Part shown: piece by piece, positions 35,713 through 45,836 of the stretch
How positions within the stretch are numbered: position 1 is the first letter of the stretch
Layout: each line of letters opens with the position of its first letter
From: Kingdonia uniflora
Taxonomy: Eukaryota; Streptophyta; Magnoliopsida; Ranunculales; Circaeasteraceae
NCBI GenBank assembly: GCA_014058105.1
Contig: JACGCM010002435.1
Location: forward strand, 1,798,001 to 1,862,000
Length of the DNA: 64,000 nt
Direction: 5' to 3'
Notes under the pieces: model-generated
The model's input: the letters and a program-made list of their open reading frames with translations, nothing else
Told to the model about the DNA's origin: nothing
Database searches by the model: none
Made by a program: the position numbers and the translations under genes

Positions 35713-36032
35713 TCACCAGAGCTTCGACATTATTTCAGGTGCCTTCTCTACGTCGTTACAATGTTGATCAATGCCAATCCTTCCATGATTAGTAGTGGAG
35801 AAACCATTCAGTTCTATTATGACCCAATTCACATCAAAGAGAACTGATCCGATTAATCCTAGTAAAATGGATGCTATTGTACTCCCTGTTGAATGGTTAA
35901 TAACTGGAAAGTTCTTCGACTTTTCCACAGACGAACTTTCTTCTGATCCCATAACTTTTAGCAACTTTGAAGCCATTTTTTGGGATATAATTAGATCATC
36001 AAGGGGGGAGCTTATGAAGGAATAAAAATACC
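35713..36032 (-). other. Unrecognised frame downstream of the RBR fragment
   Basis: After the RBR donor the minus-strand frame stays open through YFYSFISSPLDD, then ISQKMASKLLKVMGSEESSS and a hydrophobic stretch STIASILLGLIGSVLFDVNW. The hydrophobic part could be a membrane anchor of another captured gene. Family unknown. Confidence 0.35.
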
Positions 36033-36790
36033 TGCAAGTGATATGTAAGCAACCTTCTTTCTTTTCAACATAGAATTTGCAATTAGAACATTTTCTCCAA
36101 TTTTTGTTTCTGGTCATCTCCATTACCAAGAGATCATCTTTCACTATCCCTCTTTTAAACTCATCACATCCAAGTCCAGAATGCCAAGGGATCTTGCATT
36201 GAGCACAACATAATCTTCGGCAGTACGACACTCTGACATGGTAACCACTTCTACTCCATCATCTATCAACATAGCTGAACAATCCTTGAATGGATAGTAA
36301 ACCTTTTAAGATCCAAGAATCATAGACTCGCATAGAGCGTTAACCCATTGATCAAACACTTGTTCAGGAACAATCGACCTGCAAAACTCAGGTTCTAAAA
36401 CCACTTTACAGTTCAGTTTTGGACAATTAACAGAGTTAATGTTATGCTGAATCTTTGTAGCAACATGTTTGCTTATGCAATCAGTACAATGAGAGTGACA
36501 ACACTTATTGTCGTTTAAGAACATGTCTTCTCTTTGTTTTTCTTCCATGCATATCTCACAAAAACTTTGAGAATATTCATCTGCACACATATTATGGACA
36601 GTTGATTTCTTTTTCAAAGACCCATTACTGCTAGTTTCAGGAGATTCAATTGAAGGTTCCTTGTTAACTGAGATTTTTCATGAAGACCCATTAATTATTT
36701 GAGAGGCAATAACTGAAAACATCAAAGCCTCTTGAAGTTGCAACTTGGGAGGCACTGATGGGAGAAACGTCTTTAGGAGAGATAAAGAGT
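36033..36790 (-). pseudogene. RBR E3 ubiquitin ligase fragment captured by H4
   Basis: RBR (RING-IBR-RING) ligases attach ubiquitin to target proteins. The N-terminal part LQLQEALMFSVIASQI precedes RING1: FCEICMEEKQREDMF, CCHSHCTDCISKHVATKI, VNCPKLNCKVVLEPEFCRSI and VFDQWVNALCESMIL. After an in-frame stop come YPFKDCSAMLIDDG and SEC, then a frameshift into the IBR end CRRLCCAQCKIPWHSGLGCD and the start of RING2, WRKCSNCKFYVEKKEGCLHI followed by TCR. The exon ends there at a true donor (TGCAG/GTATTT). The order fits the plant RSL1-type RBR group. Stop, frameshift and missing RING2 end make it non-functional. Confidence 0.9.
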
Positions 36791-37369
36791 CGGCTTTGGG
36801 AGAGAGATTCTTGACTGTGTTGCTTCTGCAGATATCAATGATCCAAGCTCCATGAGAGTTTCTTAGTTTGCTTGGTAATTTGTTGCCAATCATCAATATC
36901 ATATCCAAGACAACCTAAAACAAAACTAAATTAAATGGGATTTTGTCTGATATTTAAGAGCATGGAACAAATTATTGAGAGATATATCGATCCAAGAATT
37001 ATAATGTTTGGTGATTTATACTGTATTGCGGCTGATAGCTTCATATATTTTACCTTATCACTTAATATACTATAGACGATGAACTGTTCATTTTACTTTA
37101 TATGGCAAAATACTTATTGATATTACGGCATTATAGGATACATCATGAACTTCTATATTTCAGATATATGGTATTTATCACTATATAGACAAATGGAAGT
37201 TGCAGTGTATGTGGAGGAAATATCTATTTTTCAGGAGACCAATATAGATACAGGGATTTTTATTTTAGATTAAAGAGAAATTAACATATTTAAGAAGCTA
37301 ATTAAAACACTTACATCAGATTCTCGATAAAGTGAGAGTTCAATAAGCTCAGAAAGCAATGGCTTCTAC

Positions 37370-37790
37370 AATTTGGTTCTTATCTCCTTTTACTTTAAAT
37401 ACTTGTCATGTGGATTTTGATTTTGCTACTGTTGTTCAACAATTAGCTGCTAGCAATCACTCTCCTCAAGATATATACTTCTTCTACTTTCTTTTTTCTT
37501 TGCAATAGCAGCAGGTTCGGCATAAAGAGCTTGATGATTTTAGTCTTCTTAATAATACTTCTTCTCTGGTTCAATCTGTTATTACTGATAGAACCACTAC
37601 TTTGGATGCTTCTAAGCCCTTGTATGATCAGTTTATTGAAAAAATTCTCTCTTCCTTAATTTTAAGCTAATGGCTGATGTATCTTGGATTGATGATAAGC
37701 ATTTAGGAGGTCTGGGTTTTGTGCTTTTGAATGAACCTAATACTCCTATTTTTACAGGTCGCCAAACCACCTGTGGCTCAATATTATTAC
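37370..37790 (+). pseudogene. Possible RNase H-like fragment (plus strand)
   Basis: From 37671 the frame gives MADVSWIDDKHLGGLGFVLL and NEPNTPIFTG, like the first strands of a plant LINE or RVT_3 type RNase H (DASW-x-x-x-x-x-x-GLGFVL). The sequence before it (VVQQLAASNHSPQDIYFFYF and DDFSLLNNTSSLVQSVITDR) has no clear match. It is opposite in strand to the RBR fragment. A weak call. Confidence 0.35.
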
Positions 37791-38009
37791 CCGTCAGAAT
37801 GGTTTGTGAGGTGTTTAAGAGACCCTAAGAGAAGATACTCTCTTAGGAGATGTCCATGAGTATAATTGGAGGAGGTTTTGATTGGTTTGAGAGGTTTAGT
37901 GTTTTGATTTCAAAGGTGGAGATGTCAGAATCGGAATCGTGGAGAGCTAAAACAATAAATTTGGAGAGAGGTGAAAAACTGTACCTTCCCAAATGGTGGA
38001 TAAGTGCGG

Positions 38010-38340
38010 AATCGAAACATTACCCAAATCTGTACCTTTCATCCCAATCCCCAATTTCGCCAATCCTTATTAATCTCACTATCACCAACATTAGGGTTCT
38101 TCCCTCTTATCTCCAATTCATCCCCATCTCCCAAATTCTCCAAAAGGGGTTTCACAAAACCCTTCAATACGATGATGGGTTGTTGGGGCGTCGCGGTGAA
38201 GCGAGAGTTAGCGAGGGTTCTTGAGGAAAGCTCTTGAAGCCTCTCTCTCGTGTACTCTTTGACTTGAGGGACTACGTTAGAGACATTGGGGTTGGTTGCA
38301 GAAAGATGCGCTAATCTTTGAGAGTGATGAGAGAAGGAGA
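38010..38340 (-). pseudogene. Second ILP1/GCFC fragment, in H4
   Basis: The minus strand reads NPNVSNVVPQVKEYTRERLQ, ELSSRTLANSRFTATPQQPI with IVLKGFVKPLLENLGDGDEL and EIRGKN. It covers the same N-terminal region of ILP1 as the H3 copy at 25985-25800 and shares the wording of that copy at DNA level (GGCGTCGCGGTG, GACTTGAGGGACTACG, GACATTGGGGTTGG). Here the middle part IVLKGFVKPL is better kept, while everything beyond the first 330 bp is absent. Confidence 0.75.
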
Positions 38341-38645
38341 CGTGGTGAGAGAGAGACTTGAGGGAGTTATCATCGAGAGGGATAAAGATGTGGGAGAGTC
38401 GGGGAGAGAGACGTGATGATAGAGAGACGTGATGATATTCTTAAGATTATATTACCCTTATTTTCAGTTTAGTCTAAAATACCTTTGAGTTTCTTTAGTC
38501 TAAGGAAGTCTAAATAAATTTTGCCCCTCGATCTTGCTCTTTCTAACAAATCTCATAGAAATAACATTAAATCTCAACCCCTTCTAATCTTTGAGACAAT
38601 GGCAAACTTGTCTATATGAAAAACACTATTGTGTAATGTAATATA

Positions 38646-39501
38646 TATATATATATATATATTATTTTATTTCAAAAGGCAAAAGTTTTATGGTCATGAT
38701 ATGCAACACCACTCATAAGAAAGAGGTCACAACACCATTGATGCTTCGACCTTAGCTAGCTAATTGCCTATCAAGTGCTCAAGTTCAAACCATATTATTT
38801 TATTTTAGGAACACATAGTATCAAACAGATTTGTATTTTCTTAGTTAATTAGTATTAATTTTGTTTATGGTTTATTTATGATAATGTCTGCAAATCCTAA
38901 AAAAGCCGTATATGTTGTTACTGGATTGCCTGCCAAGTAAAACTCTTTGCCATTAAGAGTGTTCATCTTTCAATTTTTTTTCCTTATTTAAGGTCGCTTT
39001 GTCCGTAAGGTTAATTCTTTCATGTATGCTTAAACAATTATGTCAGGGTAAGTCACAATTATGGTCTAAGCTGCTTCATGTATGCTTCAGTTTTTAGCTT
39101 TTGTGTTGGGTGAACCATGTACTATTTGCAACAATGCTCAAGGAACTACGATTTGGGTATTCGTGTCTCTTTATAAGAAGGGATGTGTAATGTTTTGTAC
39201 TTTTTTATGCAACAATACATTCAAGTTCGCCTGTGTCAATGCATTTGTTTTATATTTTGTACGAATTTTCTTGGTTCCAGATTTACCTTGTCTCTCAATC
39301 TACCTTATTTTTCTGGAACTCAAAACGGAGAAAAAATTCGACCCTAAGTGCTAAGGACCGAAATTCGTTCCAAGCGCTTCTCCATTGAACACGTGTGTTC
39401 TTTTAACCCATCTAGCTAACCTTGGTTAATTTGATTTTCTCAATCTCCTTAATTAAGCAAATATTTTTAAGTACTAAAATTTAGTTTCCCATTTTAACTA
39501 A
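38646..39501. other. Intergenic, no gene recognised
   Basis: An AT microsatellite is followed by AT-rich sequence. A 90-codon plus-strand frame (39082-39354) shows no family motif and is probably chance. Confidence 0.4.
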
Positions 39502-39825
39502 GGGTGCGTTCGATTCAACATTTTCAAGTGGAAAATAAAATATTTATGGGAAAATATGGTTTTCTACTATTTGATAGCCTTTAAAAATGTTACAAATTTT
39601 TTCTTAACTATTTATTTTCCTAGCTCACTCCCTATATTTATTTTTCTGATTTAGTTTTCAGCCTTACAAATCTTTTCTCTCGTCTCTTCATTTATATAGT
39701 GATACTCAATAGAGATGATTATTTTTAATGTACAAATCAAATAGCTTATATGTGGTATTATGAAGATTTTCTCAAACCTATTTTCCATGAGAAAATGATA
39801 TTTTTCTATGTAATTAAGCACACCC
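39502..39825. mobile_element. MITE, 324 bp, with TAA target duplication
   Basis: It begins GGGTGCGTTCGATTCAAC and ends with TTAATTAAGCACACCC-like sequence (inverted GGGTGTGCTTAATT), flanked by TAA at 39499-39501 and 39826-39828. The inside contains GAAAAT/ATTTTC stretches that pair. This suits a PIF/Harbinger-type MITE. Confidence 0.7.
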
Positions 39826-39828
39826 TAA

Positions 39829-40780
39829 ATACAACAAAATATTCTTTAACAAAAGAAACATATAACTGACTCATCATCTATTCCATCTTCTCTTGGGGGG
39901 AAAAGAAAATGAATAAAAATCTCCATAAAATCCCAAGTTGTTTATGAGGATTCATTGACATGAATTCATATCTAGGTTAAAACATTTTTGGATCTATATT
40001 CAATGTCTTCAATATATTCAGTAATTGTATCCAATGTACTCCTTTTACCTAGAAATAAGAAAAGTGATGAGAAAAATAATGAATTGCTGAAGGAAAAATT
40101 CCATTTAAAAAAAAAAAAAAAAAAAAAGGAAACCAAATTTTAGTATTTAAAAATTTCACCTTAATTAAGGAATTTAGAAAATCAAGTCAACCTCGCAGTA
40201 TCTCTTTTATTAAACAACATTCAACTCGTAAATTACACAAATGAGCCAAATGTTATGGACCAAGTCCTAGGATTTCAAAGATGTTTACTCCGAAGTTCTG
40301 AAAAACATTCACTGCTAGTCCGGGCAATCCTGGTCACATGAATTTGGTCCACAACTACTAAAATTCCGTAAGTGCATTTGAGGACTAATGAACCATGATT
40401 ATACTGAAACTGGTTGATTCGCAAGGGATTTCACAACGATAGGCATGTATATCGGAAGTTTGGACTTTGAATCAAAGCAGAATATTAAAGTACAATATTT
40501 ATCTGGATTCAGGCTTGAGACCAATGTAATTTGGCTGTGACAAATTTGGGAGGCTGGTTAAACTTTTGGCATTGTAATCGTCTCAGATTCTTTTAGTTCA
40601 AGCACGATGCGTGCACAAAGTTCTAATTTAATACTAAGCCAATACATTGAAATGAAAATAAAAATAAAATAAAGTGCATTAATTTGTAAAATAACCAAAT
40701 ACAAAAAGTCTCACACGAAAGGCCTCTTTCACACAACGCAATCATCCCGTAGTCAATCGTAATCTTTTCTAGCAATAACT
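39829..40780. other. Intergenic stretch upstream of gene B's 3' end
   Basis: It includes a run of about 21 A at 40108-40128. The part from 40680 to 40780 resembles the 3' flank of repeat-peptide gene A (AGTCTCACAC, TTTTCTAG, ACTTCACTGACC). No other gene was seen. Confidence 0.4.
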
Positions 40781-41150
40781 TCACTGACCAGTGCACCCGC
40801 TGACGAAATCACTGGTGGGCGCCTCTTGGTGAGGCCTGTTATTCACATGATTAGTATGATTGCCGCCGCCAAAGCTGCTGTCCACCTTTTCTCGATCAAT
40901 TTTATTAAGATTTTCAGAACTACTAGGGTGAGGGTTAAAGGCGCTATCAGGCTTTCCCTGATCAGTGTTGCGATCCTGGGTACTGCTACTGGGCTGATAG
41001 TCGCTGATGGGTTGTCCACGATCATTGTAGTGTTCCACGCCTCTACGGGCACTGCTCTGATAGTCACTGTTGGGCTTGTCACGATCACCATTGGCAACAT
41101 TGACATTATTTTGGGTGCCAAATGTACTGGGTGTCGTTTGACGATCCATT
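40781..41150 (-). CDS. Repeat-peptide gene B: paralogue of gene A
   Basis: I do not recognise the family. The minus-strand frame after the acceptor TGATCTCAG (41151) starts with MDRQ and contains six units of 20-22 residues: DRQTTPSTFG, DRDKPNSDYQS, DRGQPISDYQP, DQGKPDSAFNP, DREKVDSSFGG and HQEAPTSDFVS. The consensus D-R-G-K-P-x-S-D-F/Y is close to gene A, and the unit DREKV-x-SSFG is almost identical in both, at the same place (fifth repeat). The two proteins end GK and GQ. An upstream exon (to 41425) joins in the same frame across a 274-bp intron, reading SPLSSFSTSR before MDRQ. The frame is intact. Possible role as a precursor of small repeated peptides is inference. Confidence 0.65.
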
Positions 41151-41424
41151 CTGAGATCATGAAAATTAATACTACATATTAGCCGCTATAATACACGCCT
41201 TAATCGAGTTATCTAAGATTAGCACCCAATATATCGCTTTTCTAAAATTTCCTAAGAAAATGTTAAACTTTTTGAATATTTTCAAACACAAACCAGAATA
41301 TGTATTTTTTTCGGTCAGAGTAATTATTATTTTTTGTTTTGTAAAAACAGTGAGAGAATTCTAAATCGTACCTTTTTTCCTCAATAGCAAAAAATCTAGG
41401 AAGTTTTGGGCGAAGGGTGCTTAC

Positions 41425-41606
41425 CTTGACGTTGAAAAAGAACTCAGAGGGGAGATGTTTTGCCCTTGGATGAAGAAGACCCCATATCTATACAAAATTA
41501 CAAGTTGATAGTTGCGCAAATAACTTAGCAAGGGCCAAGTCAACCAGCGTTTGATGATGAGCTCATGAACATGTTGGTACGAAATTTTTTGGGGAAACGA
41601 ATGCAA
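41425..41606 (-). CDS. Probable upstream exon of repeat-peptide gene B
   Basis: The frame that splices into gene B (donor CAAG/GTAAGC at 41424) is open from MHSFPQKISYQHVHELIIKR through a hydrophobic stretch YQLVILYRYGVFFIQG to SPLSSFSTSR. The hydrophobic part could be a poor signal peptide. Only the last 60 bases may be exon, since another acceptor-like AG lies near 41485. Exon limits are uncertain. Confidence 0.35.
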
Positions 41607-41705
41607 GAAAAATTACTACAATTCATTGATATAATCCGTAAAAAAATAAATAATAATAAATAAATAAAATTGTACAAATTTATAGACGGGTTGGGGGAGA
41701 TTTAC

Positions 41706-41812
41706 CTTGAGTGGAAAAAAAAAAACCCTGTGAAGACTTATTAAGAGATTTTAGTAAAAGAGGGAAATGAAGTTTGCGTTGGCTGTGAGGTATAACTCTC
41801 TATTTATACAAG
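41706..41812 (-). promoter_or_regulatory. TATA box and leader exon of repeat-peptide gene B
   Basis: On the minus strand TGTATAAATAGAGAG (near 41805) precedes a 90-base leader without ATG that ends in a donor (CACTCAAG/GTAAATC, 41705). This is a normal plant promoter and 5' exon layout and fits a leader intron before the coding exons. Confidence 0.5.
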
Positions 41813-42343
41813 TTGATGTTTTAAAATACAAGTTGATGATTGTAAAGTGTGAACCATCTACGTGCACCATTTCTTTAACACGGACTAAGAAGTTTCTATG
41901 TGGTTTACATTATGGGACCCTACGGTAAATGAAATAGGCCAGTGATCAACTGAGTAAGAGCCTAAGAAAAGTAAAAGGCCTTTGATCAACTTGTTTGGGT
42001 AAAATGTATGAATGTACAGCATGTAATAGTATAGTGTTTTGTTTCTGATTTATTTTTTATTTTTATTTTTATTTTTGTTTGTTTTGTTGTAAGAAAGTGA
42101 CATGTTAACCAATGTTTTCAACATCGACCATGTCCAGAACCAACGAGTTCCATCCGCGGGATATAGGTCGGACCGAGCAGTTGAGGATAGATCAAAATAT
42201 GGCACTGGCTTAAAAATTTGGTCACTCTTGTTTGGCCCTTCACGCTAATTGATAGCCCTTCTCTTACTAGGTCCATCTTTATAATTCTAAGACTAATAAG
42301 CCCATGACACAAAATCAATAAAACGAACGTACATCACATAGAG
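41813..42343. other. Intergenic flank of the MULE
   Basis: No gene recognised. The segment near 42110-42180 contains GTTTTCAACATCGACC-type wording seen in dispersed plant repeats. The final 9 bases (CACATAGAG, 42335-42343) are the left target duplication of the MULE. Confidence 0.45.
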
Positions 42344-42550
42344 GGGGAGGGATTCGCATACACTTAAAAACGCTACACTCACCAAACACTTAACTTTCAC
42401 TACACAGCTGTGACAGTTTCTTGTTGAGGTAAGACGGTTTTGAAGGGTTAAACAATGTATAGGTGGCAAAAAACTGTTGATGTGGACAATATTCAAAGCA
42501 TTGTTCTCTCATCTTACTTCACTCTCACTCTCTCTACACAAAATTCAAAT
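42344..42550 (+). repeat. MULE left terminal inverted repeat
   Basis: Matches the reverse complement of the right end over about 200 bases: shared blocks include ATTCGCATACACT, CACTACACAGCTGTGACAGT, GGTAAGAC, GTATAGGTGGCAAAAAA, GTGGACAA-ATTCAAA and CATTGTTCTCTC. It is followed by a CT-rich leader. Confidence 0.9.
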
Positions 42551-42568
42551 CCATAAACGAATACAACT

Positions 42569-42604
42569 ATGAGGCTCTCTCTTCCCCGCTTATCTCCTGT
42601 TCAG
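42569..42604 (+). CDS. Possible first coding exon of the MULE plus-strand gene
   Basis: After the inverted repeat an ATG opens MRLSLPRLSPVQ and the exon ends at a good donor (CAG/GTACGAG). It lies where MULE transposase genes usually start. Joining to later exons is not proven. Confidence 0.35.
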
Positions 42605-42957
42605 GTACGAGTTTGTCTCACTCTCTTTTATTCTTATAGTGTCATCTTTTAGATATGATTTTCCTCTATATCTGGGGATGTGATTTTGGGGCTGTGATTC
42701 TTATTGTGGGATTTTTATTTTGATTGTGGGTTTCGAATTTTGGGTTTGTGATTTGTAGAACAATGATATGAAGATGGGTTTTTTGGGACAATGGGACGTC
42801 TGTCCTCAAGATTTGCATAGCTAAATTAGTTGTTGTGATTTAAGTACAGTACATTGGGGCTAGACCTAGATCACAACATCCAGAACGAACATGTTAGTGG
42901 GCTTCTCTAACTTTTTGTCTCTGGGGTTCTCTAATTTTTGGACTTGATTTAACAGGA

Positions 42958-43470
42958 AATGTCGAAATGTTGTGACGGTTGACATTTTTTGAACTATCTA
43001 GTATGAGAAATATGCAAGTAGTAATCCTTTAATTTTTGATATATACAGTGCGCGACAATGTAAGCATGAATATAATTGTCAAACACTGCATCTGCGACAG
43101 CGTAATTGTCGATGTCGACATTCTGTACTACAGAGTAGTAACAACTAATTTTTGATATATCTAGAGCACAACAATATAAGCATTAATATAATTGTCGAAT
43201 CGTACATCTGCGATAAAATAATTGTCGAGGTCGACACTTTTGAATAGGAGAAATATTCAAGTAGTAACAATTAACTTGCGATATATCCAGTGCACGACGA
43301 TATATGTATTAATATAATTGTCGAACACTGCGTCTACGACAGCATAATTGTCGAGGTCGACATTTTTGAACTATGGAGTAGGAGAAATATGCAAGTAGTA
43401 ACAATTAATTTTCGATATATCCATTGCACGATAATATTGGAATCAATATAACTGTCGAAATTTCATCTGC
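42958..43470. repeat. TGTCGA repeat array, left arm (four units of 117-134 bp)
   Basis: Units marked by GATATATCCAGTGCACGAC recur at about 43038, 43155, 43280 and 43414. Each carries ATTGTCGA and GTCGACA palindromic sites and GGAGAAATATGCAAGTAG. The same motifs return in six other places within the MULE. Confidence 0.85.
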
Positions 43471-43552
43471 AACACCAAAAATATAACTCAGTAAATCCGG
43501 TTTATATTACAAATCTATGAGGTTTATGATATTTGAATGGATATGTAATGTA

Positions 43553-43798
43553 TTCAGTGGGTGGCGTGGAGGAAGATGATGGCTATGATAATGAAGTAAT
43601 TCCCCTAGTCTCTCCTCCTAACGAAGAGATTGATGAAGTAGTAGTATGTATGGAAGGATTGGAAGCTGCAGAAAGAGAAAGGTAAGCAGCCATAGACTTT
43701 GAACTACAATACGGGCATTTAGAAACTAAATATTGGCATAACAAATTTATAGAATTGTTGGAAGAAACCCGGGAGTCTTCCAAAAAATTTGATGATTA
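43553..43798 (+). pseudogene. Acidic helical ORF in the MULE
   Basis: The frame reads VGGVEEDDGYDNEVIPLVSP and EIDEVVVCMEGLEAAERER, then one stop, then IDFELQYGHLETKYWHNKFI and ELLEETRESSKKFDD before the end. It is acidic and probably coiled coil. It may be an N-terminal exon of the transposase transcript or a separate small protein. Unrecognised. Confidence 0.4.
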
Positions 43799-44558
43799 AA
43801 GGGAATATGTTTGGGAGAGAGGACCTCTAGACTGTACTTAGTGATTTTGGGGTTAACATGTTAGTGTAGTCAGTAGCGAAACTAGGGGGGACGAGTGGGG
43901 TGACCCCAATGACTTCAAAATCTTATACATTTTTTTTTTTGGGTTTTCAACCCCTGCATGCATTTTACAAGCTTTGACCCCACCGCTGAGTTATACTTTT
44001 TGGCTTGACTTGTTGAAAAGTTAAATACTTAGCTTTAAATTAGCAATTGCCCCTTTAACTTACTGAAAATTAAATACAAATCTTTTTTATTTATTTTTAT
44101 GGATTCTTAACACTCAGTTTGGGGAAATAAAAAACGGCTCACCCCAAAAAGCCTAATTTTCACTACCATTAAAGTTTGAGCACTCCTATTTCGAGGTGAA
44201 GAAGTTGTTAATAGCACATTAAGGAGGGGATTTTCAATTCTTGGTATAGTGAGTCTTCTTCCAACCTTTTCTTAAGGTACTTTTATTCCTTTCTCTCTCT
44301 ACATACATATAGCTATTATTGAACTCTTTGACATACTAACATCCGTAGGGTTTTAGTTGTAGTAATTTGGGATTTATTGATTAAAAAAAATGTAGTTATT
44401 ACTTATTAATTAATTCTATTAAAACCCCATATTCCCGCAAAATTCGTACGGAAAATTTACCGTATTAAGTAACGCTAATCAACTTATATTATACCTCCAA
44501 ACATCACGTTTATATTTGATGTATATTAATTTCATATAATTTATTTGTGTTATATAGA

Positions 44559-45142
44559 ATGAGTTTATTTGACTATTACAAAAGGAAGTCGTCTCGCAAT
44601 GCATTACTTCCTACTATAGGGAATAATGATCAAATGCTTCCTCGTCATGGGAATACCGATCAATTGCTTCATACTCAAGGGAATATCGATCAACAGCTTC
44701 CTACTCAAGGAAATATCGATCAATTGCATCATACTCAAGGGAATATCGATCAACAACTTCCTACTCAAGGGAGCACCGATCAATTGCTTCCTACTCAAGG
44801 GAATATTGATCAACAACTTCCTACTCAAAGGAATAAAGATCAATCGCTTCCTACACATGGAAATCCAATTTCACAGCCTTCAACACAACAAAATATTGTT
44901 CATGAGAATGTCGAACCAAGCTCAAAGTGCATACATATAGAGATTGATTTATCAAAGCTTTCGACAGATCCTGGTTTGCGAATCTCAATTTTAAAATATC
45001 ATCCAAATGATCAAGATTCAGTTTGAAGATCACATCTGCAAAATGGTCCATGTCAACCTCGTGACTACAATTTTCCTCAAACATTCAAGAGTAGAGCCTT
45101 AAGGCGCTTTAACATGAAATGGTTTGATGAGTTCCCTGGTTA
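44559..45142 (+). pseudogene. hAT transposase 5' part, first copy, truncated
   Basis: The frame starts MSLFDYYKRK and contains eight decapeptide units of the form GNIDQQLPTQ, then HIEIDLSKLSTDPGLRISIL, a stop at 45024-45026, and QPRDYNFPQTF with RRFNMKWFDEFPG, the start of the TTF zinc finger. It breaks off at 45142, where the second copy's terminal repeat begins. Confidence 0.85.
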
Positions 45143-45836
45143 CAGTGGCGAAGCTAAGGGGGACGAGTGGGGTTAAATGACCCCACTGACTTCAAAATCT
45201 TATACATTTTTTTTTTGGTTTTCAACCCCTGCATGCGTTTAACAAGCTTTGACCCTACCATTGAGTTGTATTTTTTGGCTTGACTTGTTGAAAAGTTAAA
45301 TACTTAGCTTTAAATTAGCAATTGCCCCTTTAACTTATTGAAAATTAAATACAAATCTTTTTTGTTTGTTTTTATGGATTCTTAACACTCAGTTTGGGAA
45401 AAAAATAAAAAATGGCTCACCCCAAAAAACCTAATTTACACTACCATTAAAGTTTGAGTGTTCCTATTTCGAGGTGAAGGAGTTGTTAATAGCACATTAA
45501 GGAGGGGATTTTCAATTCTTGGTATAGTGAGTCTTCTTCCAATCTTTTCTTAAGGTACTTTTATTCCTTACTCTCTTTAAATACATATAACTATTATTGA
45601 ACTCTTTGACATAATAACATCCGTAGGGTTTTAGTTGTAGTAATTTGGGATTTATTGATTAAAAAACATGTAGTTATTACTTATTAATTAATTCTATTAA
45701 AACCCCATATTCCCGCAAAAATCGTACTGAAAATTAACCGTATTAAGTAACGTTAATCAACTTATATTATATCTCCGAAGATCTCATTTATATTTGATGT
45801 ATATTAATTTCATATAATTTATTTGTGTTATATAGA

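Larger units (their letters stand above)
34763..38645 (-). mobile_element. Helitron H4, non-autonomous, minus strand
   Basis: The 3' block with CTAG at 34763-34766 matches the family, with one change in the first hairpin arm. The 5' subterminal block (AAAAACACTATTGTGTAATGT and the preceding GACAATGGCAAACTTGTC region) is present up to about 38640, but the TC terminus has dissolved into an AT microsatellite. GGGAGAGATAAAGAGTCGG motifs at 36770 and related ones near 38390 match those near the 5' ends of H1 and H2. Confidence 0.65.

Noticed and set aside
35795..36025. Plus-strand frame opposite the RBR region
   Set aside because: Antisense shadow of the minus-strand frame with no motif.
24812..38645. 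A single 13.8 kb Helitron containing H4 as a nested copy
   Set aside because: Possible, but the 5' end at 38640 fits H4 equally well and nothing ties it to H3; left unresolved rather than claimed.
40100..40130. Poly(A) tail of a LINE or SINE
   Set aside because: No reverse transcriptase, SINE promoter boxes or target duplication was seen around the A run.
43038..43470. Centromere-type satellite
   Set aside because: Only four diverged units, confined to the MULE and linked to similar motifs elsewhere in the same element.
44604..44940. Repetitive frames on the opposite strand and in a second frame over the hAT decapeptide repeat
   Set aside because: A 30-bp repeat opens several frames at once; only the MSLFDYYKRK frame leads into the TTF domain.
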